From positions 124,001 to 188,000 of the forward strand of contig CAJXTB010000010.1 of the NCBI GenBank assembly GCA_913061235.1: DNA of 64,000 bases, in the 5' to 3' direction. The DNA comes from an uncultured Pseudomonadota bacterium (lineage in GTDB: Bacteria; Myxococcota_A; UBA796; GCA-2862545). Under the pieces are notes generated by a model that had not been told where the DNA came from, ran no database searches, and worked only from the letters and a program-made list of their open reading frames with translations. Below, piece by piece: positions 28,050 to 36,059 of this stretch. The translations under genes and the position numbers were made by a program. The first letter of the stretch is position 1, and each line of letters opens with the position of its first letter.

Positions 28050-29132
28050 ATGCGAAGAGTGGTGAAGGCGTTTCTGGCCTTGGGATGTGCAGCGACTTCC
28101 GTGGCGTCAGCGGCGGACCTCACGGTTCAGGCCCGGCTTGTCGGCGTGGATGGGGCTCCCATTCAATCCACCGCGTCGCTGACGGTGCGTTTGGTAGATG
28201 ACGCGACCGCAACCGTCCCCTCGGTTGAGATCGTACACAGTCAGACGGTCTCAACTCCTTCTATGTCGGATGGGTACGTCAGCCTAGTGCTGCAAGACGT
28301 GCCGGATGAGCGCCTCAGCGAAGACTTGTGGGTATCGTTCATCGCAGACGGCGCTGAGCTTCTGCCACGGCAGCGTCTCACGTCGAACGCGCGTGCTGCC
28401 GTCGCCGGAATGGTCATTGCCCCCGCGGACGCTCTCCAGCGCTACCAAGGAGCACTTCGGCCTCCATCCGGTGTTCCGCTGGCGAGCTGTGCCGCGTATC
28501 TGGCAGACCCCGCCTATCGCGGCGAAGACTGGGACCAGTTCTGGGTAGACCCCGATGGGACGGACCCTATTGTGGCCATGAGCGTTCTATGCGACATGTC
28601 CACAGATGGCGGCGGTTGGGCAGTGTGGCAGGCAGAGAGCGGGCCATGGGGCTGGGACCGCGACGGCCGGCTCTGCTACGATCTGACGCTGATTACCGAG
28701 GGGCAGGCCTGGCAGATGAGTCGGTATGCCCACAGCGAGCATCAGGTTGTGACGGACACCGATTTCTGGTTTCAGGAAGACGACTCGGTCAACACGGGAA
28801 GCGTCCGCGGCCGGTACCTGACCAACATCGACTCACCCTCCGCCTTTGACGGCTCCACACCGTTCCAGATGGACTTCACGACAACCACAAGTAACCACGT
28901 TCATATCGCGTGGTCGCCCACCGGATTCGACCGCGTGAGGGCCACCTGTGCCAGCGCTTCTTCCGGATGCGGGACCCGAAATATCCCGGCAAATGGAAGT
29001 GACTCGGCACCGTTGTTGCTGACATCCATCGATGCAAATCCGATCTGTTCTGGCTCATCGGCGAACTCGAGCCAGTGGAATCGAAATGGGACGGCTTTTC
29101 AGGGCAGCATCTACCGGGTCCTGTTGCGTTGA
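28050..29132 (+). CDS. secreted fibrinogen-like domain protein 2
   Basis: A 360-residue exported protein: signal peptide (residues 1-22, ending VASA), a beta-rich N-terminal domain to about residue 120, then a fibrinogen-type segment with CDMSTDGGGWAVWQ near residue 180. Cys pairs (ATCASASSGCG, NPICSGS) follow. The same order of parts is found in the protein at 84-1373, including the VDGAPI-like start of the N-terminal domain, though the sequences have diverged strongly. GGGGAG precedes the ATG. It probably binds a carbohydrate or protein ligand outside the cell; the ligand is not known. Confidence 0.8.
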   Translation: MRRVVKAFLALGCAATSVASAADLTVQARLVGVDGAPIQSTASLTVRLVDDATATVPSVEIVHSQTVSTPSMSDGYVSLVLQDVPDERLSEDLWVSFIADGAELLPRQRLTSNARAAVAGMVIAPADALQRYQGALRPPSGVPLASCAAYLADPAYRGEDWDQFWVDPDGTDPIVAMSVLCDMSTDGGGWAVWQAESGPWGWDRDGRLCYDLTLITEGQAWQMSRYAHSEHQVVTDTDFWFQEDDSVNTGSVRGRYLTNIDSPSAFDGSTPFQMDFTTTTSNHVHIAWSPTGFDRVRATCASASSGCGTRNIPANGSDSAPLLLTSIDANPICSGSSANSSQWNRNGTAFQGSIYRVLLR

Positions 29133-29276
29133 TAGGTGGAAGTAAGGCAGTCATGCGCCCGCTGCCCAGCGCCGTTGGCTTCACGGGGACTTGCCGAGCT
29201 GAGTGAACTGCCTTGTAAATTGGTTGACGTGTATGGATGAGGCAGTACAATGCAATCCATACTCTGGGGAGTTCAT

Positions 29277-30680
29277 ATGCTGGTCATCTTGTCACTCATG
29301 GCGTCCGTCGCTTCTGCCGCTGACCTGGACGGGGACGGCTGCGAAGACAGCTACGCAGACGCAAACAGTGCGTGCGTCTCCACCAGCGCCACTCTCGGAA
29401 GTGGCGTTACGGTTGGGGGAAGCGCTGTTGTCGGTGAGTATGCAAGTGTGGGTGCAGACACCGCTCTCGCCGCCACCGTGTTTGTGGGCAGTCGCGTTAC
29501 CTTGGTTGGCCGGGTCAGTGAGCCCACCGCCCGTCCAGTCGGCAGCGGAACGGTCATCGGCCGACAAGCCTATATCGATGCGGACCATGACATTGGCGCG
29601 GACAACAGCATTGGTCGTGCCGTCGTTGCGGGACAACGTCTACAGACCGGGGCCAACGTCTCCATTGGCTACGCGACCACCCTGGGGGATGACGTCACCC
29701 TCAGCTCCGGTGCTGTCGTCGGAAACTTGGCGGGCATTGGCGACAAGACCACCGTTGATGCGAGCGCGGTGCTCGGTCGCGGTGCCACGATTCTGAACTC
29801 GAGCACGGCGGGGGTCATCGGCGGTATCATTGGTCCAGACGTGACCATTGGCGGCGACAACGACATTGACGTGTCTGCGCGTATCCGCAAGGGTGCAACG
29901 CTTGGCAACGATGTCACCGTCCTAGATGGAGTGCGCATTGCCCGCGACGCCATCATTGGAGACGGCGTCACCATCGGTGCCAACGCGCGTATTGGCGCTG
30001 GGGCCCAGGTCACCGCGACAACGGTCGTGGCGCCTGGCGCTGTGGTGGCTCGGGGTGAGACCCTGGATGAGCCGTCTACGCTGCACAACACCATCGCCTT
30101 CAATCCGCCCAATACGTCCGGCGGCTGCTCCTACGCGGGTACGCATGCGATTCAGTACGAGAATATCGGCAGTATGGATTGGCGCTCGTGTATGAGCGCT
30201 GCGTCCGAGCGCGGAGCTTCGGTGTCCTCCAATGCCTACACACAGGTCGGATCTGGCAGTACGAACGGCTGGGCAGGCCATCGCAACGGCGCGAACGCCA
30301 TGTGGGCCAAATGGGCAAGCTACCAGCAGGCAGGAATCACGACGAACCGAGCGTGTGTGCTCTCCCGCGACCCGCGTTCTTCCGGCATCACGGCCACGCT
30401 GAATAGCACACAGGCGTATGACGGAGACACCTGGGTCTACCAGGACTACGGCTCGCAGTACTACGACCAGTGCATCCTGCTCGCGTCCAATGCGGGAGCC
30501 AGCATCATCACTCCGTACACCATCGGCCTCTCCGGCGATAACTACTGGGTCCCATCGGTCCATACCTGCAACACCTACGAGTGGGTGACTGGTGGTGGCA
30601 CGTCGTACGCCTACCAGAGCATCAGTGGTGGCCAGCGGTCCACAACAAAATCCTGCATGGTCGGGTACATCTCCCAGTAG
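29277..30680 (+). CDS. secreted hexapeptide-repeat (left-handed beta-helix) protein
   Basis: A 467-residue exported protein with a signal peptide (MLVILSLMASVASA). An acidic segment (DLDGDGCEDSYAD) leads into hexapeptide repeats of the [LIV]-G-x-x-x-x type from about residue 35 to 265. Examples are VGEYASVGADTALAATVFVG and IGDGVTIGANARIGAGAQV. The repeats form a left-handed beta-helix, as in acyltransferases, but there is no transferase C-terminal extension. The last 190 residues hold two related units with C-x-x-x-A(S/N)x(R/A)GAS, a Trp-rich part and further Cys, so a secreted binding role fits better than enzymatic transfer. GGGGAG lies before the ATG at 29277. Confidence 0.75.
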   Translation: MLVILSLMASVASAADLDGDGCEDSYADANSACVSTSATLGSGVTVGGSAVVGEYASVGADTALAATVFVGSRVTLVGRVSEPTARPVGSGTVIGRQAYIDADHDIGADNSIGRAVVAGQRLQTGANVSIGYATTLGDDVTLSSGAVVGNLAGIGDKTTVDASAVLGRGATILNSSTAGVIGGIIGPDVTIGGDNDIDVSARIRKGATLGNDVTVLDGVRIARDAIIGDGVTIGANARIGAGAQVTATTVVAPGAVVARGETLDEPSTLHNTIAFNPPNTSGGCSYAGTHAIQYENIGSMDWRSCMSAASERGASVSSNAYTQVGSGSTNGWAGHRNGANAMWAKWASYQQAGITTNRACVLSRDPRSSGITATLNSTQAYDGDTWVYQDYGSQYYDQCILLASNAGASIITPYTIGLSGDNYWVPSVHTCNTYEWVTGGGTSYAYQSISGGQRSTTKSCMVGYISQ

Positions 30681-30913
30681 GCTAGCGGGCCACCGGGAAC
30701 GCACAGCCCACGTACGAGCACCAGTCTGTGAACGGTCCCATGCACGCCGTTTAGGATGACTCGCAGTCCAATGTTGAGAGACGCCGCTACCTTCCAAGCG
30801 CGGCGTCTACTCCATGCTGTTGTGTTGATAGACACTGGTCGTAAGTATTCGTGAAGGTTTCGCTCGGCTTCCACACCAATACCCCGCACCCTCCCCAACT
30901 ATTGGAGCTTGAT

Positions 30914-31525
30914 ATGCGCGGTTTATCGTGGTGTCTTTGCACGGCCGGACTGACTCTTATTGGCTGTACGGATACGTATAGTGGAACCCTAATCACCGGG
31001 GAGTCGTCTTCGTTTACTGAGGACTCGCTGACTCAACAGGATGACGGGAACATCGCCGGTGAGACGGCGCGAACTGGCGAATGGCAGCCGGAGGGAGATT
31101 TGCCGGAGCTGGTCGATGGAACCTGGCTGGCCGGAAATTTTGGTCGAAGCCGTTCGTTCTCTCAGCAACCCACGAGCATTGATGCGGGCTTCTGGCCGGA
31201 CAGTTTTTCAGTGACCCTTCACGCCACCGGTAACCATGGGTGGACCATGATGGGGTTGCGGTTGCCAGGTGTACTCGGTGAGGGCGACCTTGTACCGGGC
31301 AATACCGTGTACTTAAGCGGAGACGCCGCTGGTGGAACGGATGTTGTTGTTGGCGGTTCGGTCAACGGCTGCACGGGGCCCTCACAGGGCCAGCCCCGCG
31401 TAGATGAGACCACGGATGATGTGGTCATCACCTTCTCGGAGAACGAGCGGGGTGACCTCGTCCTGGAGATTGTCTCTGACTATTCAGATGGGTCGGCTCT
31501 CGATGGAACGCTCGTCCTACGGTGA
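30914..31525 (+). CDS. hypothetical lipoprotein
   Basis: A 203-residue lipoprotein with lipobox LTLIGC. The linker is Ser/Thr/Glu-rich to about residue 65, and the rest is beta-rich with LDGTLVL at the C-terminus. GGAG lies before the ATG at 30914; the longer frame upstream has no ribosome site. No family recognised. It lies between secreted proteins, which fits an envelope role, but I cannot say more. Confidence 0.6.
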   Translation: MRGLSWCLCTAGLTLIGCTDTYSGTLITGESSSFTEDSLTQQDDGNIAGETARTGEWQPEGDLPELVDGTWLAGNFGRSRSFSQQPTSIDAGFWPDSFSVTLHATGNHGWTMMGLRLPGVLGEGDLVPGNTVYLSGDAAGGTDVVVGGSVNGCTGPSQGQPRVDETTDDVVITFSENERGDLVLEIVSDYSDGSALDGTLVLR

Positions 31526-31564
31526 TAACCACCGACCCCTTCCGACGACTGGGTCGGCCGTCCT

Positions 31565-32512
31565 TCAGTACAATGCGAACCAGTCCGGCAGTCCGTCAAC
31601 AGCGTCTGCCATCCACTCGTGTCCTTCGGTCTCGCTGGAGAGGAGCTCGGTGGTGACGCCGTCTGCATCGAGTGCATCCTTGTACTGGAGCATTACGCGA
31701 GGGGGAACAATCGGGTCCGTCATGCCGTGTACGAACAGAGTGGGAGGGTGGTCGCTCGGCAACGACAGCGGCATCAAGCACACCGCTGAGCACGTTGCGT
31801 AGCCGCCGGAGTGGATGGCCAGAGCTCTGAAGCGGCCTGGGTAGCTCACTGCCATTCGGCTGGTCATGAAGCCGCCGCTGCTGATGCCCGTTGCGTACAG
31901 AGCGTCTTCGTTGACCGACCCGAACAGGCCGTCGTCGTCGATTTCGTCGAACAGTTTTCCCATCAGACTGTCGTCGCCACTACCACTCCAAAGCAGTGAG
32001 AATGGCGGGATGTTGGTCTGCCAGAAGGTGCTACCGTTTCCGAAGGCTTCTGGTGCAATGACCACGTATCCAGCGTCCAGTAGCGACTTCACCGTGCGTG
32101 CGAGTTCGAACTGACCGAAGGGGGCGTTGCGCTCGCCGCTAAACGACAGTTCGGCGGAGAACAGAGAGCCTTGGAAGAACAGGACCACTGGCCAGCCGTC
32201 TTGTGGAGGCGTTCCGTTGGGGGTGGCTACGTGTACGTCGCGCGACAAGAAGCCGAAACCAGGGTCGACCTGTACGGTTGTATACGGGCAGTCAACGGTG
32301 TCTGTGGTCGTCGTACAGACGCTTACGACGGGTGTGGGCTCAGTGTCGTCATCAGTGTCGTCGTCGACCCCGGTCGTGTCCGAGTCGGGGTCCGTTCCGT
32401 CGGGTTCTGCGGTGTCCGACGTGCCATCCAGCGGGTCGTTGGGTCCGTCGGGTAGCCCCGAGACGTCGCACGCCACTGCTAGCGCCACAATGAGCAGCCT
32501 GATTTGAGTCAT
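31565..32512 (-). CDS. alpha/beta-hydrolase esterase lipoprotein
   Basis: A 315-residue lipoprotein (lipobox ALAVAC) with an Asp/Thr-rich linker to about residue 60 (for example GTSDTAEPDGTD). The mature domain is an alpha/beta hydrolase of the PHB-depolymerase/LpqC-like esterase type. The nucleophile elbow is GISSGGF, the acid lies in HGMTDPIVPP, and the His in SETEGHEW near the C-terminus completes a plausible Ser-Asp-His triad. An early Cys pair may form a disulfide. It should sit on the outer membrane and cleave an ester; the substrate is unknown. The ATG at 32512 has GGAG upstream and gives a normal lipoprotein signal. Confidence 0.82.
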   Translation of the reverse strand: MTQIRLLIVALAVACDVSGLPDGPNDPLDGTSDTAEPDGTDPDSDTTGVDDDTDDDTEPTPVVSVCTTTTDTVDCPYTTVQVDPGFGFLSRDVHVATPNGTPPQDGWPVVLFFQGSLFSAELSFSGERNAPFGQFELARTVKSLLDAGYVVIAPEAFGNGSTFWQTNIPPFSLLWSGSGDDSLMGKLFDEIDDDGLFGSVNEDALYATGISSGGFMTSRMAVSYPGRFRALAIHSGGYATCSAVCLMPLSLPSDHPPTLFVHGMTDPIVPPRVMLQYKDALDADGVTTELLSSETEGHEWMADAVDGLPDWFALY

Positions 32513-32540
32513 CACATCTCCGGGTGCGTCGGCTGACGCT

Positions 32541-32858
32541 CTATCGCCGGTCAGGGACGAGTGTACCGCCGCTAATCTCGTACTTTCCGCCATCTTCCAC
32601 CCGGATGCCCGGTGGGGTCTCGCCAATGCAGACGTAGGTGTCGTCGCCCACGGAGAAGTCGCGCGTGCTGCCGGACTCTAGGCTGGAGTGCATGCCGAGT
32701 CCGCAGTCTGGGCTGTCTGAGATCAGCAGAGTAACGGCCGCGCTGTCCGAGTTGTGAATGTCGACGGACCCGCTGCCCATGCCAATCTCTTCGACAGCAC
32801 AGGCGAGGCTGATGGTCACGACGAGTAGGGTTGCGGCGAGGGGGATGAATTGGCGCAT
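32541..32858 (-). CDS. small lipoprotein
   Basis: A 105-residue protein with a lipoprotein signal (MRQFIPLAATLLVVTISLAC). The beta-rich mature part has Cys residues (SPDCGLG, YVCIGE) likely to pair. It is upstream of the esterase gene on the same strand, with less than 30 bases between them, so the two are probably one operon. GGAG precedes the ATG. No family recognised. Confidence 0.6.
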   Translation of the reverse strand: MRQFIPLAATLLVVTISLACAVEEIGMGSGSVDIHNSDSAAVTLLISDSPDCGLGMHSSLESGSTRDFSVGDDTYVCIGETPPGIRVEDGGKYEISGGTLVPDRR

Positions 32859-32977
32859 GAACACTCCGGTGACGCCGACCCTATCTCAGGCGCTGGCTCA
32901 GCGAATGGTGGGCCGGGTCGACTCGCTGTGAGATACTCTGGAGCTTGGGCCCGTTGGCGTGCCCTTGGGGAGTTCAG

Positions 32978-34624
32978 ATGCGTTTTGGTTGTTGGCTTGG
33001 AGTACTCGCGTTGGTTGGCTGTGAGGCGGACCCCCTAGACGTTGACGTCGACACCGACACTGTGATGGTGGACGTTGACACCGAGCCTGACACAGAGGCA
33101 GACACCGAGCTGGATACAGAGGCGGACACGGAGCCCGACACCGATTCGGACACCGAGCCCGACACCGACGCGGACACCGATTCCGACACGGCGGAGCCGC
33201 TGTGCTTGGCAGAGGACGCCTTCATCATCTACCGAGATGCAGACCTGGACGGCTACGGCGTGTTCGGCAACGAGCTTATCGTCTGTGAGATGCAGGATGG
33301 GTACGCCCTAGACGCCGGTGACTGCAATGACGATTCCGAAGACATCAGCCCAGACGCCGATGAAGTCTGCGACACCGTTGACAACGACTGCAACGGCCTT
33401 GTAGACGACGCCGCTAGCGACTGGGTGACGGTGTACCTAGACGCGGATGGCGATGACTTTGGGGATGCGGAGCGTCCGTGGACCGGCTGCTTTCCCACCG
33501 ACGACTACGTGGCGGATGCGACCGACTGCAATGATTTGGATGCCTTCGTGCACCCGGGGGCTGTTGAGCTGTGCGACGGCGTCTCCAATGCGTGCGCGGA
33601 CGAGCTCGAAGCGGATGAGCTCGACGTGGACCAAGACGGTGTGTCGGTGTGTGCCGGCGATTGCAACGACGGCCGCCAGGACATCAGCCCGCAGCTCGCC
33701 GAGCGCTGTGACGGAGAAGACACCAACTGCGACGGGCGCACAGACGAAGCGGGCGCAGTGGATGCCCCGACGTGGCACCTAGACGGTGACGGCGACGGGT
33801 TCGGCGGCATTCCGGTTCTGCAGACGTGCTACGCGCCTGAGGGTTGGGTGGAAGACGGCTCGGACTGCAACGACAGCGTGGCCTGGCTGAACGTGGACTG
33901 CGACGTACCCAGCTGTGAAGTGTGTCCCGATGGTGCCGAGTGTGACGACGCGACCGAGTGCGTGAGCGGTGTGTGCGACGAGACGTGCCAAGAGCCCACG
34001 TGCGAAGATGGCGTTCTCAACGGCTCCGAGACAGACGTAGATTGTGGTGGTGACTGCCCTGGCTGCCAGCTTCTCGAGCAGTGCGATGAGTCCACAGACT
34101 GCGTCTCCGGGGCCTGTACCGGCGGCGTGTGTTCGTGCAATGGCGACCTGTCCTGTGACGACGGCAATGACTGCACAGACGACTACTGCAGCCCGGTCTC
34201 GGGTGAGTGCGTGTACCTGAACAACGACGACAGCTGCTCAGACGACGACATCTGTACGGACCGTCACCAGTGCGTGCAGGGCGAGTGTGCTGTGTTGGAG
34301 AGGGACTGCGAGGACAACAGCACGTGCACCCTGGACACCTGCAATCCGCTGCTCGGTATCTGTGAGCACGAGACAGATCCCTCCTACCTAGAGGGGTCTT
34401 TTGAGTTCGACATCACCATCAGCAACGGCTGCCTCAAGATTGGCCTGACCGGCGAGTACATCCATGACGGGGACACCGTCTACCGGGTGTTTGCATGGCC
34501 GGGAATGGTGGGCCAGGGAGCACCGGAGGGCTGGACGGTCGTGAACAACTGTACGCAGCGCCCTACCTTTAACCCCAACTCATTGGGCTACTGGCCGAGC
34601 TTGTTCCGCAAGAATTGCCCGTAG
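32978..34624 (+). CDS. MopE-like Cys/Asp-rich lipoprotein
   Basis: A 548-residue lipoprotein (lipobox LALVGC). Residues 17-75 are a DT/DTE/DTD low-complexity linker. Residues 85-310 hold about four units with the MopE-type putative metal-binding pattern DxGDCND...D(E/D)xC(D)xxDN(D/A)C, including DAGDCNDDSEDISPDADEVC and DATDCNDLDAF. After that come EGF-like Cys-rich pieces (GSETDVDCGGDCPGC, SCDDGNDCTDDYC) and a C-terminal domain without repeats. MopE of Methylococcus binds copper at the surface; the repeat is common in Myxococcota and need not bind copper here. GGGGAG precedes the ATG at 32978. Confidence 0.82.
   Translation: MRFGCWLGVLALVGCEADPLDVDVDTDTVMVDVDTEPDTEADTELDTEADTEPDTDSDTEPDTDADTDSDTAEPLCLAEDAFIIYRDADLDGYGVFGNELIVCEMQDGYALDAGDCNDDSEDISPDADEVCDTVDNDCNGLVDDAASDWVTVYLDADGDDFGDAERPWTGCFPTDDYVADATDCNDLDAFVHPGAVELCDGVSNACADELEADELDVDQDGVSVCAGDCNDGRQDISPQLAERCDGEDTNCDGRTDEAGAVDAPTWHLDGDGDGFGGIPVLQTCYAPEGWVEDGSDCNDSVAWLNVDCDVPSCEVCPDGAECDDATECVSGVCDETCQEPTCEDGVLNGSETDVDCGGDCPGCQLLEQCDESTDCVSGACTGGVCSCNGDLSCDDGNDCTDDYCSPVSGECVYLNNDDSCSDDDICTDRHQCVQGECAVLERDCEDNSTCTLDTCNPLLGICEHETDPSYLEGSFEFDITISNGCLKIGLTGEYIHDGDTVYRVFAWPGMVGQGAPEGWTVVNNCTQRPTFNPNSLGYWPSLFRKNCP
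33041..33200 (+). repeat. Asp-Thr linker microsatellite-like repeat
   Basis: Repeated units of GACACCGA(G/C), with small variations, encode the DTEPDTEADTE-type linker of the MopE-like lipoprotein. Such codon-level repeats are prone to length change by slippage in steps of three or six bases, which would only shorten or lengthen the linker. Confidence 0.6.
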
Positions 34625-34645
34625 TCGGGACCTGAGATCTCAGTG

Positions 34646-34674
34646 TTGCTAGTGCGGTCCCATCGCAATAAAGA
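34646..34674 (+). promoter_or_regulatory. candidate promoter of tRNA-Pro
   Basis: A TTGCTA box at 34646-34651 and a TAAAGA box at 34669-34674 are 17 bases apart, with the tRNA starting 10 bases later. The match to a sigma-70 consensus is moderate (four of six and three of six). Confidence 0.4.
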
Positions 34675-34684
34675 GACGGCGGTT

Positions 34685-34761
34685 CGGGGTGTAGCGCAGC
34701 CTGGTAGCGCACCTGCTTCGGGAGCAGGGGGTCGTAGGTTCGAATCCTGTCACCCCGACCA
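34685..34761 (+). tRNA. tRNA-Pro(CGG)
   Basis: The 77-nt sequence folds as a cloverleaf. The acceptor stem CGGGGTG pairs fully with CACCCCG, the anticodon stem CCTGC pairs with GCAGG, and the loop TTCGGGA gives anticodon CGG. GGTTCGAATCC provides the T-loop, and CCA is encoded. It is intact and flanked by a terminator on the 3' side. Its 3' half is the attachment site of the element that follows: 56 bases from the anticodon stem onward are repeated exactly at 45724-45779. Confidence 0.96.
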
Positions 34762-34770
34762 CCATTGAAA
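34715..34770 (+). repeat. left attachment repeat (attL) in tRNA-Pro
   Basis: This 56-bp stretch covers the 3' part of the tRNA from the anticodon stem and nine bases after CCA. The identical copy is at 45724-45779 in the same orientation. I compared the two copies base by base: they match throughout and differ on both sides. Confidence 0.9.
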
Positions 34771-34802
34771 AGCCCATTGACGTTAGCGTCAGTGGGCTTT
34801 TT
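34769..34802 (+). terminator. intrinsic terminator after tRNA-Pro
   Basis: A 14-bp stem (AAAGCCCATTGACG / CGTCAGTGGGCTTT, one G-T pair) with a TTAG loop is followed by T residues. It starts at the end of the attachment repeat, so it came in with the element. The original tRNA terminator is the one at the other end (45782-45815). Confidence 0.85.
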
Positions 34803-35189
34803 CATTGGTGGCGATGGTGACAGCGCGCGTTTGAACGGATGGGCGTTGGGAGTCTGCCGAGGGCATGCTGTTTGTGGGGTCGCCCACCGGTCAACGCGCG
34901 GTCTTTGGGTGGTGTTGAAGGCTCTTGGGTGGGACGGTTTCGCCAATAGGCCTCTTCCTTCACCACAATGGTGACGGCGCGGGTGTGAGTGGATGGGCGT
35001 TGGAGCGTTGGGTCGGTCCGGATGGTCTCGCGCGCCCACCGGTCAATGCGCGTCCCCCCGACCATCATTTACGGCGCCTTCGAAGGCAACTTCGGAGGGG
35101 CCGTTGTCTTTTCTTGAGGCCCATTCAGAGGGTGAGGGTCCGGGGGACCCCGCGGTGGGCGGGCACCGAGCGTTTGGATTGAGGGACGG
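34803..35189. other. non-coding left end of the island, with imperfect tandem repeat
   Basis: No convincing gene. Two copies of about 85 bp start at 34815 and 34971; both have ATGGTGAC(A/G)GCGCG, GGATGGGCGTTGG and CGCCCACCGGTCAA(C/T)GCGCG. Open frames here overlap the tRNA repeats and are artefacts. A terminator-like hairpin follows the second copy. Confidence 0.6.
35054..35112 (+). other. degenerate tRNA 3' end plus terminator (third att-like site)
   Basis: The sequence CCCCCCGACCATCATT resembles the tRNA end CACCCCGACCACCATT. Like the true copies, it is followed directly by a hairpin (15-nt arms 35071-35085 and 35090-35104, one mismatch and one G-T pair) and TTGTCTTTT. The order of parts is the same as at the two real attachment sites, so this may be a decayed older junction. 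Confidence 0.5.
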
Positions 35190-36059
35190 TCAACCGGTGT
35201 AAGTGAGGTCGGTCGCAAATCGGGGTGGCTCTTCGTTGGTGAGCACAATGTGCAAGCCGTCGACCTGTTCATCGGTGCGTCCCATCACGGCTGCGAGCGC
35301 ACCCAGCCGGGCCGCAGCCCCTTCTTCGAGCAATGAAAACTGGCGATACAACTGAAGCACCGAACGCATCGGCACATCCGAGATGCGCACGTCCATCCAC
35401 GGTAGTAGCCCACGCACGCTTAGGCCAAACGTCACGGATACAAGGTTCAATGGGCGCGGACACAACGCAGGCATCGCGGACAAAAACCAGGTCATCTGCC
35501 TCTGTGACACGCCGAAGGTTCGGGCCGCCAGGGCAATTTGTTGGGCTGTTGCCACGGCCTCTGAGCCAGAAATAACGAAATCGACCGCAAACACCGCACC
35601 AGCTTCACTTCTTAGTCGTGTCTGACGACATCCGTTTCGGGTGGACGCGTTTGCATGAAGGCGTCCCAGAACGCGTTTGTGGGCCATTGCTGCAACGTCA
35701 GCGAATCCAGACGACGCTAATCTCATGCGGACCGTCTCGGGCGGCTCCTGTGTCTCCCACAGGGCCTCAGCAGACACAGACGGAATGCCTGCGCGTTGAC
35801 CGAAACGGACCGAGCCCGAACCACTGCGAGCCCAGGGGACTGAGGTTCCGATGCTCGTCAGGCTCTCGACCACGTTTGTCACTTGGGTTTCAACCCAAAG
35901 CGATAGGAACTCACCGTCAGTGTAAATGGAGAACCCGTTTCGAAGGTCCGCAGTGAGTTTGGTGGCGGTGTCGATAAGCGCTGGTGAGTCGATCTGTACG
36001 GCTGTCAGAGCGTTGGCTACGACAACGGAAGGTTCAATAGAGGGTAATAAGCTATCCAT
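35190..36059 (-). CDS. hypothetical partner of the giant island protein
   Basis: A 289-residue protein without signal peptide or membrane segment. Its start overlaps the end of the giant gene by 8 bases (ATGGATAG), so it is translated right after it from the same mRNA. Mixed composition, with a helical region at about 165-205 (VATAQQIALAARTFGVSQRQ) and possible strands near the end. I do not recognise the family. By position it could be a chaperone, an immunity protein or a second component; each is speculation. The left non-coding end of the island follows. Confidence 0.65.
   Translation of the reverse strand: MDSLLPSIEPSVVVANALTAVQIDSPALIDTATKLTADLRNGFSIYTDGEFLSLWVETQVTNVVESLTSIGTSVPWARSGSGSVRFGQRAGIPSVSAEALWETQEPPETVRMRLASSGFADVAAMAHKRVLGRLHANASTRNGCRQTRLRSEAGAVFAVDFVISGSEAVATAQQIALAARTFGVSQRQMTWFLSAMPALCPRPLNLVSVTFGLSVRGLLPWMDVRISDVPMRSVLQLYRQFSLLEEGAAARLGALAAVMGRTDEQVDGLHIVLTNEEPPRFATDLTYTG

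Noticed and set aside
34569-35039. Minus-strand ORF across the tRNA with RIRTYDPLLPKQ
   Set aside because: This peptide is a familiar false translation of a tRNA read on the other strand. The cloverleaf explains the sequence.
34803-35112. CRISPR array from the direct repeats in the left end of the island
   Set aside because: There are only two imperfect copies of about 85 bp with no short spacers and no cas genes nearby.
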